From assembly GCA_949358305.1 (NCBI GenBank), contig OX442315.1, positions 25,074,427-25,138,426 of the forward strand: a DNA stretch of 64,000 nt, read 5' to 3'. Source of the DNA: Strigamia acuminata (Eukaryota; Arthropoda; Chilopoda; Geophilomorpha; Linotaeniidae). The stretch's first letter is position 1, and each line of letters opens with the position of its first letter. The notes under the pieces are model-generated. The model saw nothing but the letters and a program-made list of their open reading frames with translations, had not been told where the DNA came from and searched no databases. Positions 52,701 to 63,432 of the stretch are shown here, piece after piece. Position numbers and translations under genes: made by a program.

Positions 52701-55700
52701 CCCGCGTTTCTGTTCTTGGCGAGAGCCCGCTTCCTGCGAACACACAAGCAGTCACGTGACTCATTCTGACTTATTTTTGGTTAATTAAACAGAGGAAAAT
52801 GCATCGGATTTGTCAGTCGCAAGCAGAAGTAAGTGAGGAAAAATAAATCTCGCTTATACCGAAAATCCATCGTATAAATCACGTGACATATTGACACAGT
52901 CTCGCCTTCGATCGCGTGCAATCTTAGACAAGAGCTTTATATTCCTAAATCCTTGAGCACATTGGCAGAGTAAATAACCTTAACTCACGCCTGGCCTTCA
53001 ATACATCAGCCTAAAATGTGGCCGACTAATTTGCCATTTAACACATTAACCACCACACACTCATCGTATATTTTCCTCGGCCAACAACACTTTCCTCCAA
53101 CCGAACGATGAAAACCACTAAAGCCCCAGAAAACAGCAAAACACCTTAACAAATTATTTTATAATAAAAAAATCCCAATAATTCCTTCTCAAACTTGCAA
53201 CACGACACGAACAAAAAAACATAAAAACCCGATCCGACCACAGTTTGCGCTGTAAATTACTTTTAATAACGAGTTTATTGTTGTTTATTTACTTTATTTT
53301 AGCATTATTAGGCCTAATGTTACGCATAATACTGGAATTAGAAAATCGTCTGCGCAGAATGGGATGCACCGTACGAATTTAGCATCAAGATACCGGGCGT
53401 GAACTGCAGTTAAGAGCCGACATCCTCCGATACAAGTGATACACACTTCTAACCGCTTTCAACCCAACAACACTAAGTGAACTTAGCACATGCGCTCTTT
53501 CTTTTTATACTTTCAATTTAGAGTGGGGCCCCAAATTCCAAAAATTCTTATGCATTTAGCTCAGTTGTATTTTCGGACCCAATCACAATCACTCGGTTTC
53601 TCAGCAGTATAGAAACCAAAAAATTGCATCACACCTCGTCACTTCAAAACCCCCACCCACTACTTCTCCCTTCCCTTCGACACAATGCAATTAAATGCAA
53701 ATGAGATTAATCATTGCGTTAACCCTTTCAACTCTTGCCAAAAATGCAGACAGCATTTATTCGACTGCTGGCGCGTGTTGACGAGTAAAGATGTCAGTTG
53801 CAAGCCCGAGTTAAGCTGACACCAAGTGAATGCCCTGATTTATTGTCCGTATTGGAATATCTGCGGTGCTGACATCTCTTCATTTTCATTTGCTTATAAA
53901 TCACTTCAACCCTTATCTCCGTAACTTCAACCGACACCAACGCCACTATCCATTCACTCGCAATCTTTCCCCCATCCTCCCAACAATTTTTTCCCCGAAC
54001 GTCACGTCACGTCGTCGGCCAATCAGCAAACCACAGTCCCGTCTTCAAATCTCAACCTCCTGACAGACTTTTATATCAAAATGTAATAAATCAAAATGGC
54101 GGGCGCTCCCCTACTCCTTCAAATTAATGAACCAACAAAATTTCCACTCGGAAGTCATCAAAGATGGACAGACTTATCAAAAGTGCGCACGTCCCTCTCT
54201 TTTCGCTTCCATCTCCATGTCTCCCCTCTTGCAGTCAATATTAGACTTTGATAGGTGAAGTTGAAAACAGAGGCCGCCTCGCTCGAATGAATCATCAGAC
54301 TCCACCCCCTCGCTTCTCCCGTTTCCACCCCTCTTTCATCTTTCCCCTACAAAACGTGCTCTGCATCTACAACTACAACACTCACTCACTACAACTTACA
54401 TGCCATTTTCCAAAAAGGGTTAGACACACGTTGCAACAAAAATTTCCCTACGTGTTTTCGTGTTGACATATCAGTTTACATCCCGCCACACTGATGCCTG
54501 TGCCTGCAAAAGGGGTTAAGCTTATATCAAACTAAAACTGTTTTGAAAGCATTTTCGAATCCCGTACACACTCGCTGCATTAGCACTGAAACAAAAAATA
54601 AAACAATAAAAAAAATATATACTTGAAATGTCAAAAAAATTTAGAAATAAAAGTGCGACATAGATACCTTAGGCCTAGCTCGCGCTATTTTGATAGATCC
54701 ATAGAAAATAACAAAACTTCAACAAAATTAAACGCGTTTTAAGTGGGTTTTATAATCGGATTCATCAGGGAATAAAGAAAAAGGCAGAAATGGAATGTCG
54801 AAATGTCGAAAATAACACAAAAACCGTTATAATTTTGGCGTTTCCCTTCAGTTTCTCGTTGTTTTGACACGCCACAGCCAGAAAAACAAAACCATCAAGT
54901 AAACAAAAAAAAAAAATTTTTTAAAACTGCGAAAATTCCAATTGACATGTCCACGATATTCGAGAAATCCAAATCGCAATTTAAATTTTCTCCAAATAGA
55001 AATCCATCATTATTTTTCTTTTCCTTTTGGGCTCAATGTACGATTCAAATATTGGCCAACGCGAAGGTCGCAGCTGGTGCCTACTATGGATTCCATCATT
55101 CCAAAACCTTTTCTCCCTCCCCCCTTCTTTTTCAGGTGATACCGATTCGCAGGCGGCAAATTCGGGCATTTGTTCGATCGCACAGCAAAGAGAAGTTGAA
55201 ATCGATAAGAATATTCGACAGCACACTTTTATCACTATTTGGACTTGACACAACCCACACCAACACCTACGCCTATACACCAATCTCAATTTCATCATGT
55301 TGTTTTTCTATTTTGCTGAAAAAATAAAAATATCCATTTCTCATATTAAATCATTCTTTAAAAACAAATAAAATCAACAAACTGACCATACGTCATTCAA
55401 GTGTACATATAAAAAAAATAATAATAATAAAAAATAGTTATAAATCTTCTTTTTGTTTTCTCTTTAAATCAGTCTATTTCACTTTTTCCATGGAGCCAAG
55501 AACAGAGAAGATTCACTTAAACTTTTAGACTATTTGCTTAAACGCCAATTTTATTGCATTCAAGTTGAACATAACTCTCTTCTTATCTCACGGATAGCTC
55601 GAGCCAAGCCCATCACAATGATTTAAGAGTGGACACTGGTCCAACTGGTGACCACTACCTCGTTTTGACGAAGCATTTTTCAGAATTAAAAGGAAAGAAG

Positions 55701-56006
55701 AAAAAAAATAGAAAATAAAAAAAAAATTAAATAAAAATAAATAAAACATTAACAATTTATAAAGCGCCGTAGTTTTTATCTAATTTTGTTTATAATTTCT
55801 TATCAAATCGCAAAATCCTTTTAACCCCGTCAACTTATTTAAAAAAATATATACAAAATAAATCATCAATAAGTTTATAATAAAAAAAAAATATTATTTT
55901 ATAAAAAAAAAAAAACATGTCTATTATAAAATTTCGTTCTAAACAAGGCTCTAGCTTCTAGAAATAACGAGAATGGTCTGGGAGGACGTCCATGTCCCCT
56001 AGTGCC

Positions 56007-56127
56007 TATAAAGACGCAGTGGGGAGAAGAAAAGAGACGGCCATTTGGACGTTTCAGATTAAAGTTTATCATTTAAACCACAGCCCGGAAGACAATTGAT
56101 TTGATTTATCGTCATCGACATTTTGAG
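56007..56127 (+). promoter_or_regulatory. TATA-like promoter with possible 5' exon and donor
   Basis: TATAAAG at 56007-56013, then about 110 bases of moderately GC-rich DNA ending CATTTTGAG|GTAAAA (donor boundary 56127/56128). The arrangement fits a TATA promoter with a short non-coding first exon, possibly an alternative 5' exon for Irx gene B 1.75 kb downstream, or a non-coding transcript. There is no transcript evidence; this is inference from motifs. Confidence 0.3.
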
Positions 56128-56660
56128 GTAAAATAAACCTTAAAAAAAAAATTAGACGGCAAATGAAAACGAATGAGACACCGAATTGGATTACCTGTTT
56201 CTGATGAAACGCTACTAAGAAACAAAATCAACCATTTGCGTGTTCGCAATATCGTTGAAAATTACTTTTATTTATTGCAATCGTTTCTTTCTTTTGATCG
56301 AGGATTGTATTTGAGTCGCGGATTTAACTCTGATATTAATGGCAGATGTCATATTGAAAAGATGGCAGCTGAGTAAAAATCGTAAAACACCAGCTTTGCC
56401 GCCATCCGCAATTGTGACATGAATGGACCTAAATCAGTGACCAGCAGAGCGGACCTAAGCAAGAGTTTATGGAAAATGTCCAATAGAGGGGTTGCAAGCT
56501 GCTTTCAACAATGGGATTTACATGAATAAGAAAAGCGACAGCCACTAAAACCAAACATTTAAAAAAATATTTAACAAACCATGTACGGATTACACCCCAA
56601 GTAAAATATTAACTTCCATTGTAATCCAACAGCAAACACCTTTATATAAAAAATTAACAA

Positions 56661-56680
56661 GAAGAAGAAGAAGAAGAAGA
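56661..56680 (+). repeat. (GAA)n microsatellite
   Basis: Six to seven GAA units, with purine-rich DNA continuing downstream. Confidence 0.85.
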
Positions 56681-57279
56681 AAAAATAAAAGAAAACGGAA
56701 AAGAAAAAAAACACCTCGAAACCAAACTCGAAATATTTCAAATTTAATTGCATCCCCGAACCATTCAATCATGACTATTTCCTATGGTCATTTTAATGTT
56801 AGTGGTAAAATTACGATGCGGTACAAAGTCAATTGATTAGGCTTACCACTACGTTTCCACACCCAGGGAGCCCTGTCAGCTCGCAAATTTGCAGCCCGTC
56901 GGCCATTAGCTATCGCTTCGAAGACGAAAATCACCACCAGACGTCCTCACTTCCAAGCAACACAAACCAGATGCAACGAAACATTCACCATTTTCCAAAA
57001 CAAAGTTCGCGAACAAACAAAATCACAAATATCCCACAAACCAAATGCGAATAAATGAACAAATCCCCCTCCTTTTTATCCCCGTTTAAAAAAAATAAAA
57101 ATAAAAATCCAACAAAAACCACAATTTTATTTAACAACCCCCATTTCCTCCAAAATTTCCCGAAAAAAGAGGGGCGAAAGACCGCATCTATTAATTAACG
57201 TGCTGCGAATCGAATCGATGAACAGTGATCGGAAACGACTCCAAACAAGCATATCTCCAACAGATAGACGAGAAAACGT

Positions 57280-57513
57280 CGGCATGTATTTCAATCCGCT
57301 CCCCAGTCGCACTCCCGGGGGTTGGGCTTCGACTGTCACTCAAGCGAAGGGGCGGAACTACGCCGTGCCAACCCGCCGACACGCACACAACGGCCACCCG
57401 CGCCACACAGCGGCTGCCGAACCAACTCACACCCCGGACGACGACTCACCGTGCAGGATAAACCGACCGCCTCTTGCTTCTCTTACCCTCTGCTAAAACC
57501 ATCGATATGAGCG
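57280..57513 (+). promoter_or_regulatory. CpG-rich promoter and probable 5' exon of Irx gene B
   Basis: A GC-rich, CpG-rich island ends at ATGAGCG|GTAAGT (donor at 57514), 365 bp upstream of the in-frame ATG at 57879. This is the most likely promoter and first exon of Irx gene B. The ATG at 57507 would give the true N-terminus if spliced to the AAG acceptor at 57850-57852 ([16 protein letters not shown]), or a short upstream ORF if one of the earlier acceptors (57822-57823 TAG, 57841-57842 CAG) is used. No TATA box is obvious. Confidence 0.5.
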
Positions 57514-57878
57514 GTAAGTTGGACGTAAAGGATTAACTATTGGATTTAATGTGGGAGTCGACTCCGGTTTGAATAATCCATTTACTACGTGTTATTTTCC
57601 AACTCTTACTTTTAATGTCTCTTACGTAGTGGTCAAAATCTTTATATATACTTTTCTCATTTCGCGACTCGTTTATCGCACAAATTCCCTTTTTAAATTC
57701 CATTTCAAGCATTTAACACCGTTCAAAATTCACTTATTTAATAATCCCTTTCAAATTTATTTTCTTTTTAAAAAAAAAAAAATTTATTTATCTTAAAATT
57801 CTTTTTCTTATTTTTGTAAATAGGTGTTTCACCCTCACTCAGTGTTTAAAAGTGCTCTCAACACCGCCACGTGACAAA

Positions 57879-58058
57879 ATGGCCAATCATTTCGCGAGTC
57901 AAGATGTTTGTTCCTGCACCTACGATGTGCCATATTTTCGTGACTATCCCCGACTTCTGGCCGAGTTCCGAGCCAACCGCGTGTACGACGCCAGTTACGA
58001 CAAATCAAGGATGCTACCAGCAACAGGAAATGATGCTTCATCTTTCTACTCGACATTG
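57879..58058 (+). CDS. Irx: Irx gene B exon 2 (first certain coding exon)
   Basis: ATG 57879 to donor GTAAGC at 58059; 60 codons, leaving in phase 0. It encodes MANHFASQ, then VCSCTYD and a Tyr/Arg-rich segment ending SSFYSTL, parallel to the end of gene A exon 2 (SAFYTPT). The frame stays open 5' of the ATG as far as the acceptor candidates at 57822-57852. Confidence 0.85.
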
Positions 58059-60142
58059 GTAAGCCATCTCGCTCATCTATCATCCTAAATTAAAACCGCG
58101 CACTCAAAATTATCTCTCAAAACACCAGAACGTATCCCAAGAGCTCAAAGACACCACGACCCAAGCGTGGAGTACATTCGCGACCTATCCGTATTATGGT
58201 CACGAGTCCAACGTGGCTTTGGGTCACTACTCGCCCTCTTACGTCAGGTACTTGATTTAATTTTCAATTTCTCCATTTTTTCATGGTTAAACGTAGTAAA
58301 AATATTGAAAATACGTGTACTGTTTAGTTATTCGAGGCCCGAGGAGGTGATCAGCATCAAGAAACCACCGACGAGAGAGATGACAGCGACACTCAAAGCA
58401 TGGCTCAACGAGCATAAGAAAAATCCATATCCTACCAAAGCCGAGAAAATTATGTTGGCCATCATCACAAAGATGACATTGACACAAGTGTCCACCTGGT
58501 TCGCCAACGCGCGACGACGACTTAAAAAGGACAATAAAGTCACGTGGGAAGTGAAGAACAAACCGGGCGACGTCGATAACGACGACGACGACGAGCAACG
58601 AGACGACGACATCAAAGATGAAGATACGAATCGGATAACCGATAATAACGGTGAGTTGAAATTCCGACTCAATTCTCCCCCTCTTCCCACACACACAGTT
58701 ACAATTTCCACCGCCAGATCACCCCAAAAACACCCAATATCCAATCTCGATTCAAAATTGAAAATAGACAAAAAGTTAAAATTACATTTCGACATTGTGC
58801 GGTCACTTTCTTCCTCTTTTTTATTATTCACATTTCTTACGAATTTTAAATCCGAATCGTATTAAAAAACCAAGAAAAAATCCTATATATTGAAAACGTG
58901 AAACGAATTACAAATATGCACCCAGTCTCTTCTTTTTTCTTCCATTTATTTATTTTTTATTCTTATTTTTTTCTTATTTTGCATAAGTCGCAGCACAGTG
59001 TTATTTTTCTCAGTTGATATGTATTTGTCTCGCAACTTGTTTCCTTTGTGTTTGTACTACGTGAGGTTTGATTGAATCCACACATATATATGTATGTATT
59101 CAAGAATTCGACTTAAATCTACGCGGAGCTGACGATGGGAGTGGGGGAGGGATTGCGGGGCGACAATCCTCTTTCGGATTCTTCCAATATTCGCATCCAT
59201 TGGTATGCTCGCCTTGGTTCGCCACAGCGGGGGTGATGTCGAACTGATATTGTAGAATAAGGAGCCTGCTCACATGCCACTGCTTCCCCGCTATTATTCC
59301 AGCCGTGTCTGTGGTGTTAAAATTCAATTTCCTTTTGTCCGCACTTGGCGTCTTATCAAATCCTCCGGTCCTGTTTCCCTCCACTGTACAACGCTTCAGA
59401 TAGCACGCGCCCACCAAAGAAACAATCTCACGTAAATATACATCAAACAGCCATTTTGCACAGCCCAATAAAAAAAAATAATAATATTCTCTTGCGCAAA
59501 CATCCAATGGAATAATTCCAATAACACTTGTTAACTAAAACGGGATATTTGCACAACACCCGCGCGAGTCTAGTAAACTTCCCCGCAAAACACTTGTAGA
59601 GATAATATTCAACAAAAATATCTTTCATCCGAATAATAACACACATTTCATCACTTGCAAACACAAACAAATAAACCATTATATCTAATAAATAAATAAA
59701 TATTTTTAATTTTAATTTCTTTCTTTTTAAATTTCCTTCGTTGTTAGGTAACAGCAACACAATGGAATCGGACGCTCGTTTTTGTCCATCGTACCCTGCA
59801 CTGCAACAAACAGTCGAATCAAAACTGAAACCTGCATCAGAGTCTGACCTCAGTCCCCCCGTTTCACCTAAGCCCTCCGAAGCAAGTGGCAAACCGCGTA
59901 TTTGGTCTTTAGCTGATACAGCTATGTCACCAGATTCTTCTATCTCTGATCATGGGATAACATCACATTTCAGACCCGTGCAATTACGACATATGCCATC
60001 ATCCTATTCTTGGACGGAATCCGCTTTTGAACGTGTGCCCGCTCTAGGGCTAACATCATCCATGCAGTTTCTGCAGGAGAGGGATTTTGCTTACCCAAAT
60101 GCATCGCTGCAGTCTAATGCGGGGGACACAAACCTCCATTAG
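57879..60142 (+). CDS. Irx: Iroquois-class TALE homeobox protein, gene B (spliced, divergent)
   Basis: Second Iroquois-family transcription factor. Joining 57879-58058, 58129-58247, 58328-58650 and 59748-60142 gives 338 residues, all junctions in frame (phases 0, 2, 1). In order: a CSCTYD motif (residues 11-16) but no CCE..RPI.TDP block; an ELKDTT...W...YPYYG segment; a TALE homeodomain (about 107-169) with NPYPTK and WFANARRR; an acidic linker; and the IRO box [11 protein letters not shown] (about 256-266). The homeodomain arm is IKKPPTREM where gene A has RRKNATRET. The start at 57879 has a strong context (ACAAAATGG); an 11-residue longer N-terminus from an exon ending at 57513 is possible. 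Clearly a tandem paralogue of gene A, shorter and faster-evolving. Confidence 0.92.
58129..58247 (+). CDS. Irx: Irx gene B exon 3 (pre-homeodomain segment)
   Basis: Acceptor CACCAG ends at 58128, donor GTACTT at 58248; 119 nt, phase 0 in and phase 2 out. It encodes [22 protein letters not shown] and on to SPSYV. It matches gene A exon 3 in position, phases and the LK...W...YP pattern. Confidence 0.85.
58328..58650 (+). CDS. Irx: Irx gene B exon 4 (homeodomain with altered arm)
   Basis: Acceptor TGTTTAG ends at 58327, donor GTGAGT at 58651. It encodes [18 protein letters not shown], then [20 protein letters not shown] and the rest of the homeodomain including [11 protein letters not shown], followed by an Asp-rich acidic linker. 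From TRE onward it is nearly identical to gene A; upstream of that the usual Irx arm is replaced. Confidence 0.95.
58651..59747 (+). other. Intron after the gene B homeodomain exon
   Basis: 1097 nt, GTGAGT donor and CGTTGTTAG acceptor, phase 1. AT-rich with T runs near 58930-58980 and a GC-rich patch at about 59110-59250. No coding sequence seen. The frame of the previous exon stays open into the intron until 58863, which is read-through only. Confidence 0.75.
59748..60142 (+). CDS. Irx: Irx gene B last exon (IRO box and C-terminus)
   Basis: Acceptor GTTGTTAG ends at 59747; phase 1 entry completes a Gly codon. It encodes NSNTMESD, a Ser/Pro-rich stretch ([16 protein letters not shown]), the IRO box [15 protein letters not shown], and a tail ending [12 protein letters not shown], with stop TAG at 60140-60142. 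The tail is much shorter than that of gene A. Confidence 0.92.
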
Positions 60143-60262
60143 TGTGTATAAAGAACAAGAACAAAAACAAAAACAAAAAACGAACATAAAAGAACAAATG
60201 AAAGAACTGTCATCATTTCATCATCTTTAAATACAAAAAAAAAATATATAAGTGCTTGTAAA

Positions 60263-60268
60263 AATAAA
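60263..60268 (+). terminator. Poly(A) signal candidate of Irx gene B
   Basis: AATAAA about 120 nt after the gene B stop codon, the first canonical hexamer downstream. The 3' UTR would be about 140 nt. Further AATAAA words occur downstream (around 60597-60607), so a longer UTR is possible. Confidence 0.5.
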
Positions 60269-62260
60269 TTAAGGTAAGAAAATTGTTTCATTAAATCTGC
60301 TAATTTTGACACGTTTTGTTGTATCGTTATTTTCCTTTTATTTTGTATACACAAAACAAAGTCGATATTTTCAATTTGTGTATAAGTGATTATTAAAAAC
60401 CGGGTATCGAATTGGTAAACGTATATTTAGATGCTGTAAGGGCAGGGCTCGAAATTGAAAATTTCACGAACCGGAACGTCGCTTCAAAATTTAAAAAATA
60501 ATAATAATTCGTACAAAAAATTACCACGAACCGGAACGATATTTCGAGCCTTGTGTGATTTAATTGTCGCTCAGATTAAAATTGTCTGAGTTGAAAAATA
60601 AATAAATAAAATGAATTGTGATGTGAAAATTAACCCCCACTAAAAGAATTACAATTCATTGTGTTTCCGCCCACGGAATAACACAGAAAAATGATATTCA
60701 CGAAACAAAATCGATTCATTTGGCAAATTAATTATAGAATTTCCACTTACTTGTGCAGACAGACAGAAAATTTCTTTTCTAGCCGAGGATGTGCGAATAT
60801 CACATTCGTTACATTCTACAATAAACAAAATAAAATATAAGAAATTTTTCCTTTAAAAAAAATGGTTCTACAAATATATTTTTAAATTTTTCTATGTCAA
60901 TTTAACGAAACGATCCGTCCTTTTTAGACTTTTATCGGACAACCACTGTCTTACCTTTTTTTTGATAGCTTCAAAAACATGTAACAAGCAGCAAAGCTTT
61001 TAGATATCCAGTGGACAAAATCCCCTTACACTGTGCAGTTTCCATACCAAACCACAAGAGGGACTCCATTTGCTGTGTGGACATAGAAAATAAGATAGAA
61101 GATTGAGCCAGGCTGTGAGACTGTAGCATGTTGAACATGTGCCTTGCTCTTCTTTTCAGTCTAGGCTTCACTGCATTAAATATAAGTGTTCACTATCGTG
61201 CATATTGAAAATTCACCACTCTGGATGCACTTTTCCATCCCTGTCAAACTGTGCTGGAGTGCAATGCCTGTATTTTGTTATTCCCAATACATTGATGTTC
61301 GTCAACATTGTTTTCCACAGCGTGCGAAAACGAAACATATACTATATTTTCAACCCGTAAAGTACTTGTTAATAATGTGGAAATTTTTTTTATTCATTTT
61401 TTATTATTATTATTTTTTATTTTTAAACTAAAAGCTAAGTATGTGGTCAGATTCTTTTTTTATGGCTGTATTTCTCCTTCCCACACCTATCCAATCAGGA
61501 AAACTGCCTGTTGGCTCCCCCTCTCGGCCAATGAGTTGATCGATAGAGTTGGTTCTATTGCTCCCCAGGTCAGAGAATGAAATTCATACACAGTGCGTTA
61601 CCCCATCGACGCACTTTTTTGCGCGCCTGCGCAATGGGACATGGACAATGATCTTTTCAACACATGGTCTGATGGATGGCGGTGCAAAATGTCACCGTTT
61701 TCAATAAAATGGAAAGGGCTTTGAATATCTTACTACACTACTTGAAGCACGTGGATAAAATCACCCCGGGGGGAATACATTACGCAATTTCACATATATT
61801 CTTGCATGCAAACACTCCTTTATATATTTATACACATTTTCCTTTCGTTTTTCGACCTTAAATTCACTAGTAAAACAAGCCAACTGTTCGTCATTTTATT
61901 TTCATGACCACACAGCCTACTTTCTAATCCTTTTTGGAAATGGATTTTTAAGCTTCATTTAATCTGATGGTTGTTGTTGTACTGAGGTTTAGGCTCTAGG
62001 GGGAACTCCCTAACTATAAATCATGGTCTTATCCCATCTTTAGATCAATATAAAATACTCTTTATGAACCATTAAAATTTCCGCGATAAAAATCTATTAT
62101 ATTTTTATTCATCAAAGTCTTGTCACATTAATGAATAAATTGTTAAGCTAACTAAATCATTGAACACTGCTCTCATTAATTAAACTATCATTCACACAAT
62201 AAATAACGTTAAAATCACAGAAACATCGATGTGTGGTACGAATATTTTGATGTAGAGAAA

Positions 62261-62540
62261 TGACGTCATTGTTGGAACGGTTGGCGGCCATAACAAACGG
62301 GCATAAGTTTTCGGCTTTTACTTCTAAAACTATTCTATGACTGTAAACGATGGTCTGTACTCACATTTGGACGGCAATTGTGTTCCCGGTGTCCAAGTTA
62401 ATCTCAAGAAAAACCATACGCGACTCGATTAGCACGGATTTAGATTTGCACGGCCGGAAATTGTTTTCAGCGCGAATCGTTGTGACGACGATGCGGAAAC
62501 CGCAGCGTCACTTGTGGCGGCAATGGTACCAACTGAGCCG
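62261..62540 (+). promoter_or_regulatory. Promoter-like GC-rich island with CRE
   Basis: A perfect CRE palindrome TGACGTCA (62261-62268) and a GGCGGCCAT word are followed by GC-rich DNA. This contains a 64-codon ATG frame (62350-62544, starting MVCTHIWTAIV) that reaches a GTGAGG donor-like site near 62541. It could be a promoter with a first exon of an unidentified transcript, or a distal enhancer. No domain is recognisable. Confidence 0.3.
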
Positions 62541-63416
62541 GTGAGGAGCGATCGTGTTTCGCGAAATAGTTGATCTTGTTTTCGACTAACCTCCTACTGT
62601 TTCTGTTGTACATCGCAATGTTTGTTGAAATTATGTGGATTTCAAACACCGAAAACACAACTGAAAAAAAAAATAAAAATAAAATAAATAAAAATAAATA
62701 AAAGAATTTCAATACAACTTCCAGTTCGTTTGTAATTTAATCATTTAAAGAGGGGAAATAATCCGTGTCACACTTCTTTCTTGTGTATTTTTTTAGCGTG
62801 TAAATATAAGATTAAAGTGTCACTCTATAATCTATGTTTTACGTCTTCTCCATAAACATTTTGAACGAAAAAAATATTTATTAACTTTCTCATTAAACCT
62901 GGTGATTTTACTTCAGCTTTTGCTTGTCTTCACATTAGTCTCCTGTTCATATATGCTTGTTAACAAGTATCATCTATAATAATTTGTAGATGCGAAGGAC
63001 CATAAGTGGTTTAACATAGCCAGCACAAGGTTTGGCTGTGTCCCCTCTCTTTATTAAATGTCCATTTATCACGCCTCGTTGAGGGGAAATTTCCTTTATC
63101 AACACAACACTCAGTTTCATCATCAAAACGACTTTAAATTTATATCAAACATAAAACTTTCTCATATTATATATATTTTTTGCTTCGATGTCAATATGAT
63201 TTGCCAATGGCGCTGTCCAAATTACAGACCTAACAAATTTTTACTTTTGTACACTTACTTTTTTTTCCTCTTTCGACTTTCTAATCGAAAAGTTAGTTGA
63301 AAAGCTGGAAGCTAAGTGATATATAATTAGGATAATTGGGAGAGAAACCAACTCGTTAAAACGTATCCCAAAGCTAAATGGAATGTGGAAGAGAGCGAAA
63401 TAGAGAGAAAGATAGA

Positions 63417-63432
63417 AAGAGAGAGAGAGAGA
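63417..63432 (+). repeat. (GA)n microsatellite
   Basis: GA dinucleotide repeat with GAAA-type units just upstream. Confidence 0.85.

Larger units (their letters stand above)
38336..55970. other. Central gene desert, part 2
   Basis: About 17.6 kb without a supported gene. It includes an old MITE copy (40.65-40.78 kb), CRE palindromes (43640-43647, 44503-44510), a CGCATGCG site (49161-49170), TAGGCCTA palindromes (48644, 53309, 54670), microsatellites, and GC-rich islands at about 42480-42740, 45240-45480, 45840-46490 and 49110-49380. ATG frames at 39368-39763, 46141-46497 and 52481-52089 (minus strand) have no recognisable domain. Probably regulatory DNA of the Irx cluster (inference). Confidence 0.5.

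Noticed and set aside
58287-58831. Long minus-strand frames opposite the gene B homeodomain exon
   Set aside because: Shadow frames of the conserved homeodomain exon; the same happens at 9629-9998 opposite the gene A homeodomain.
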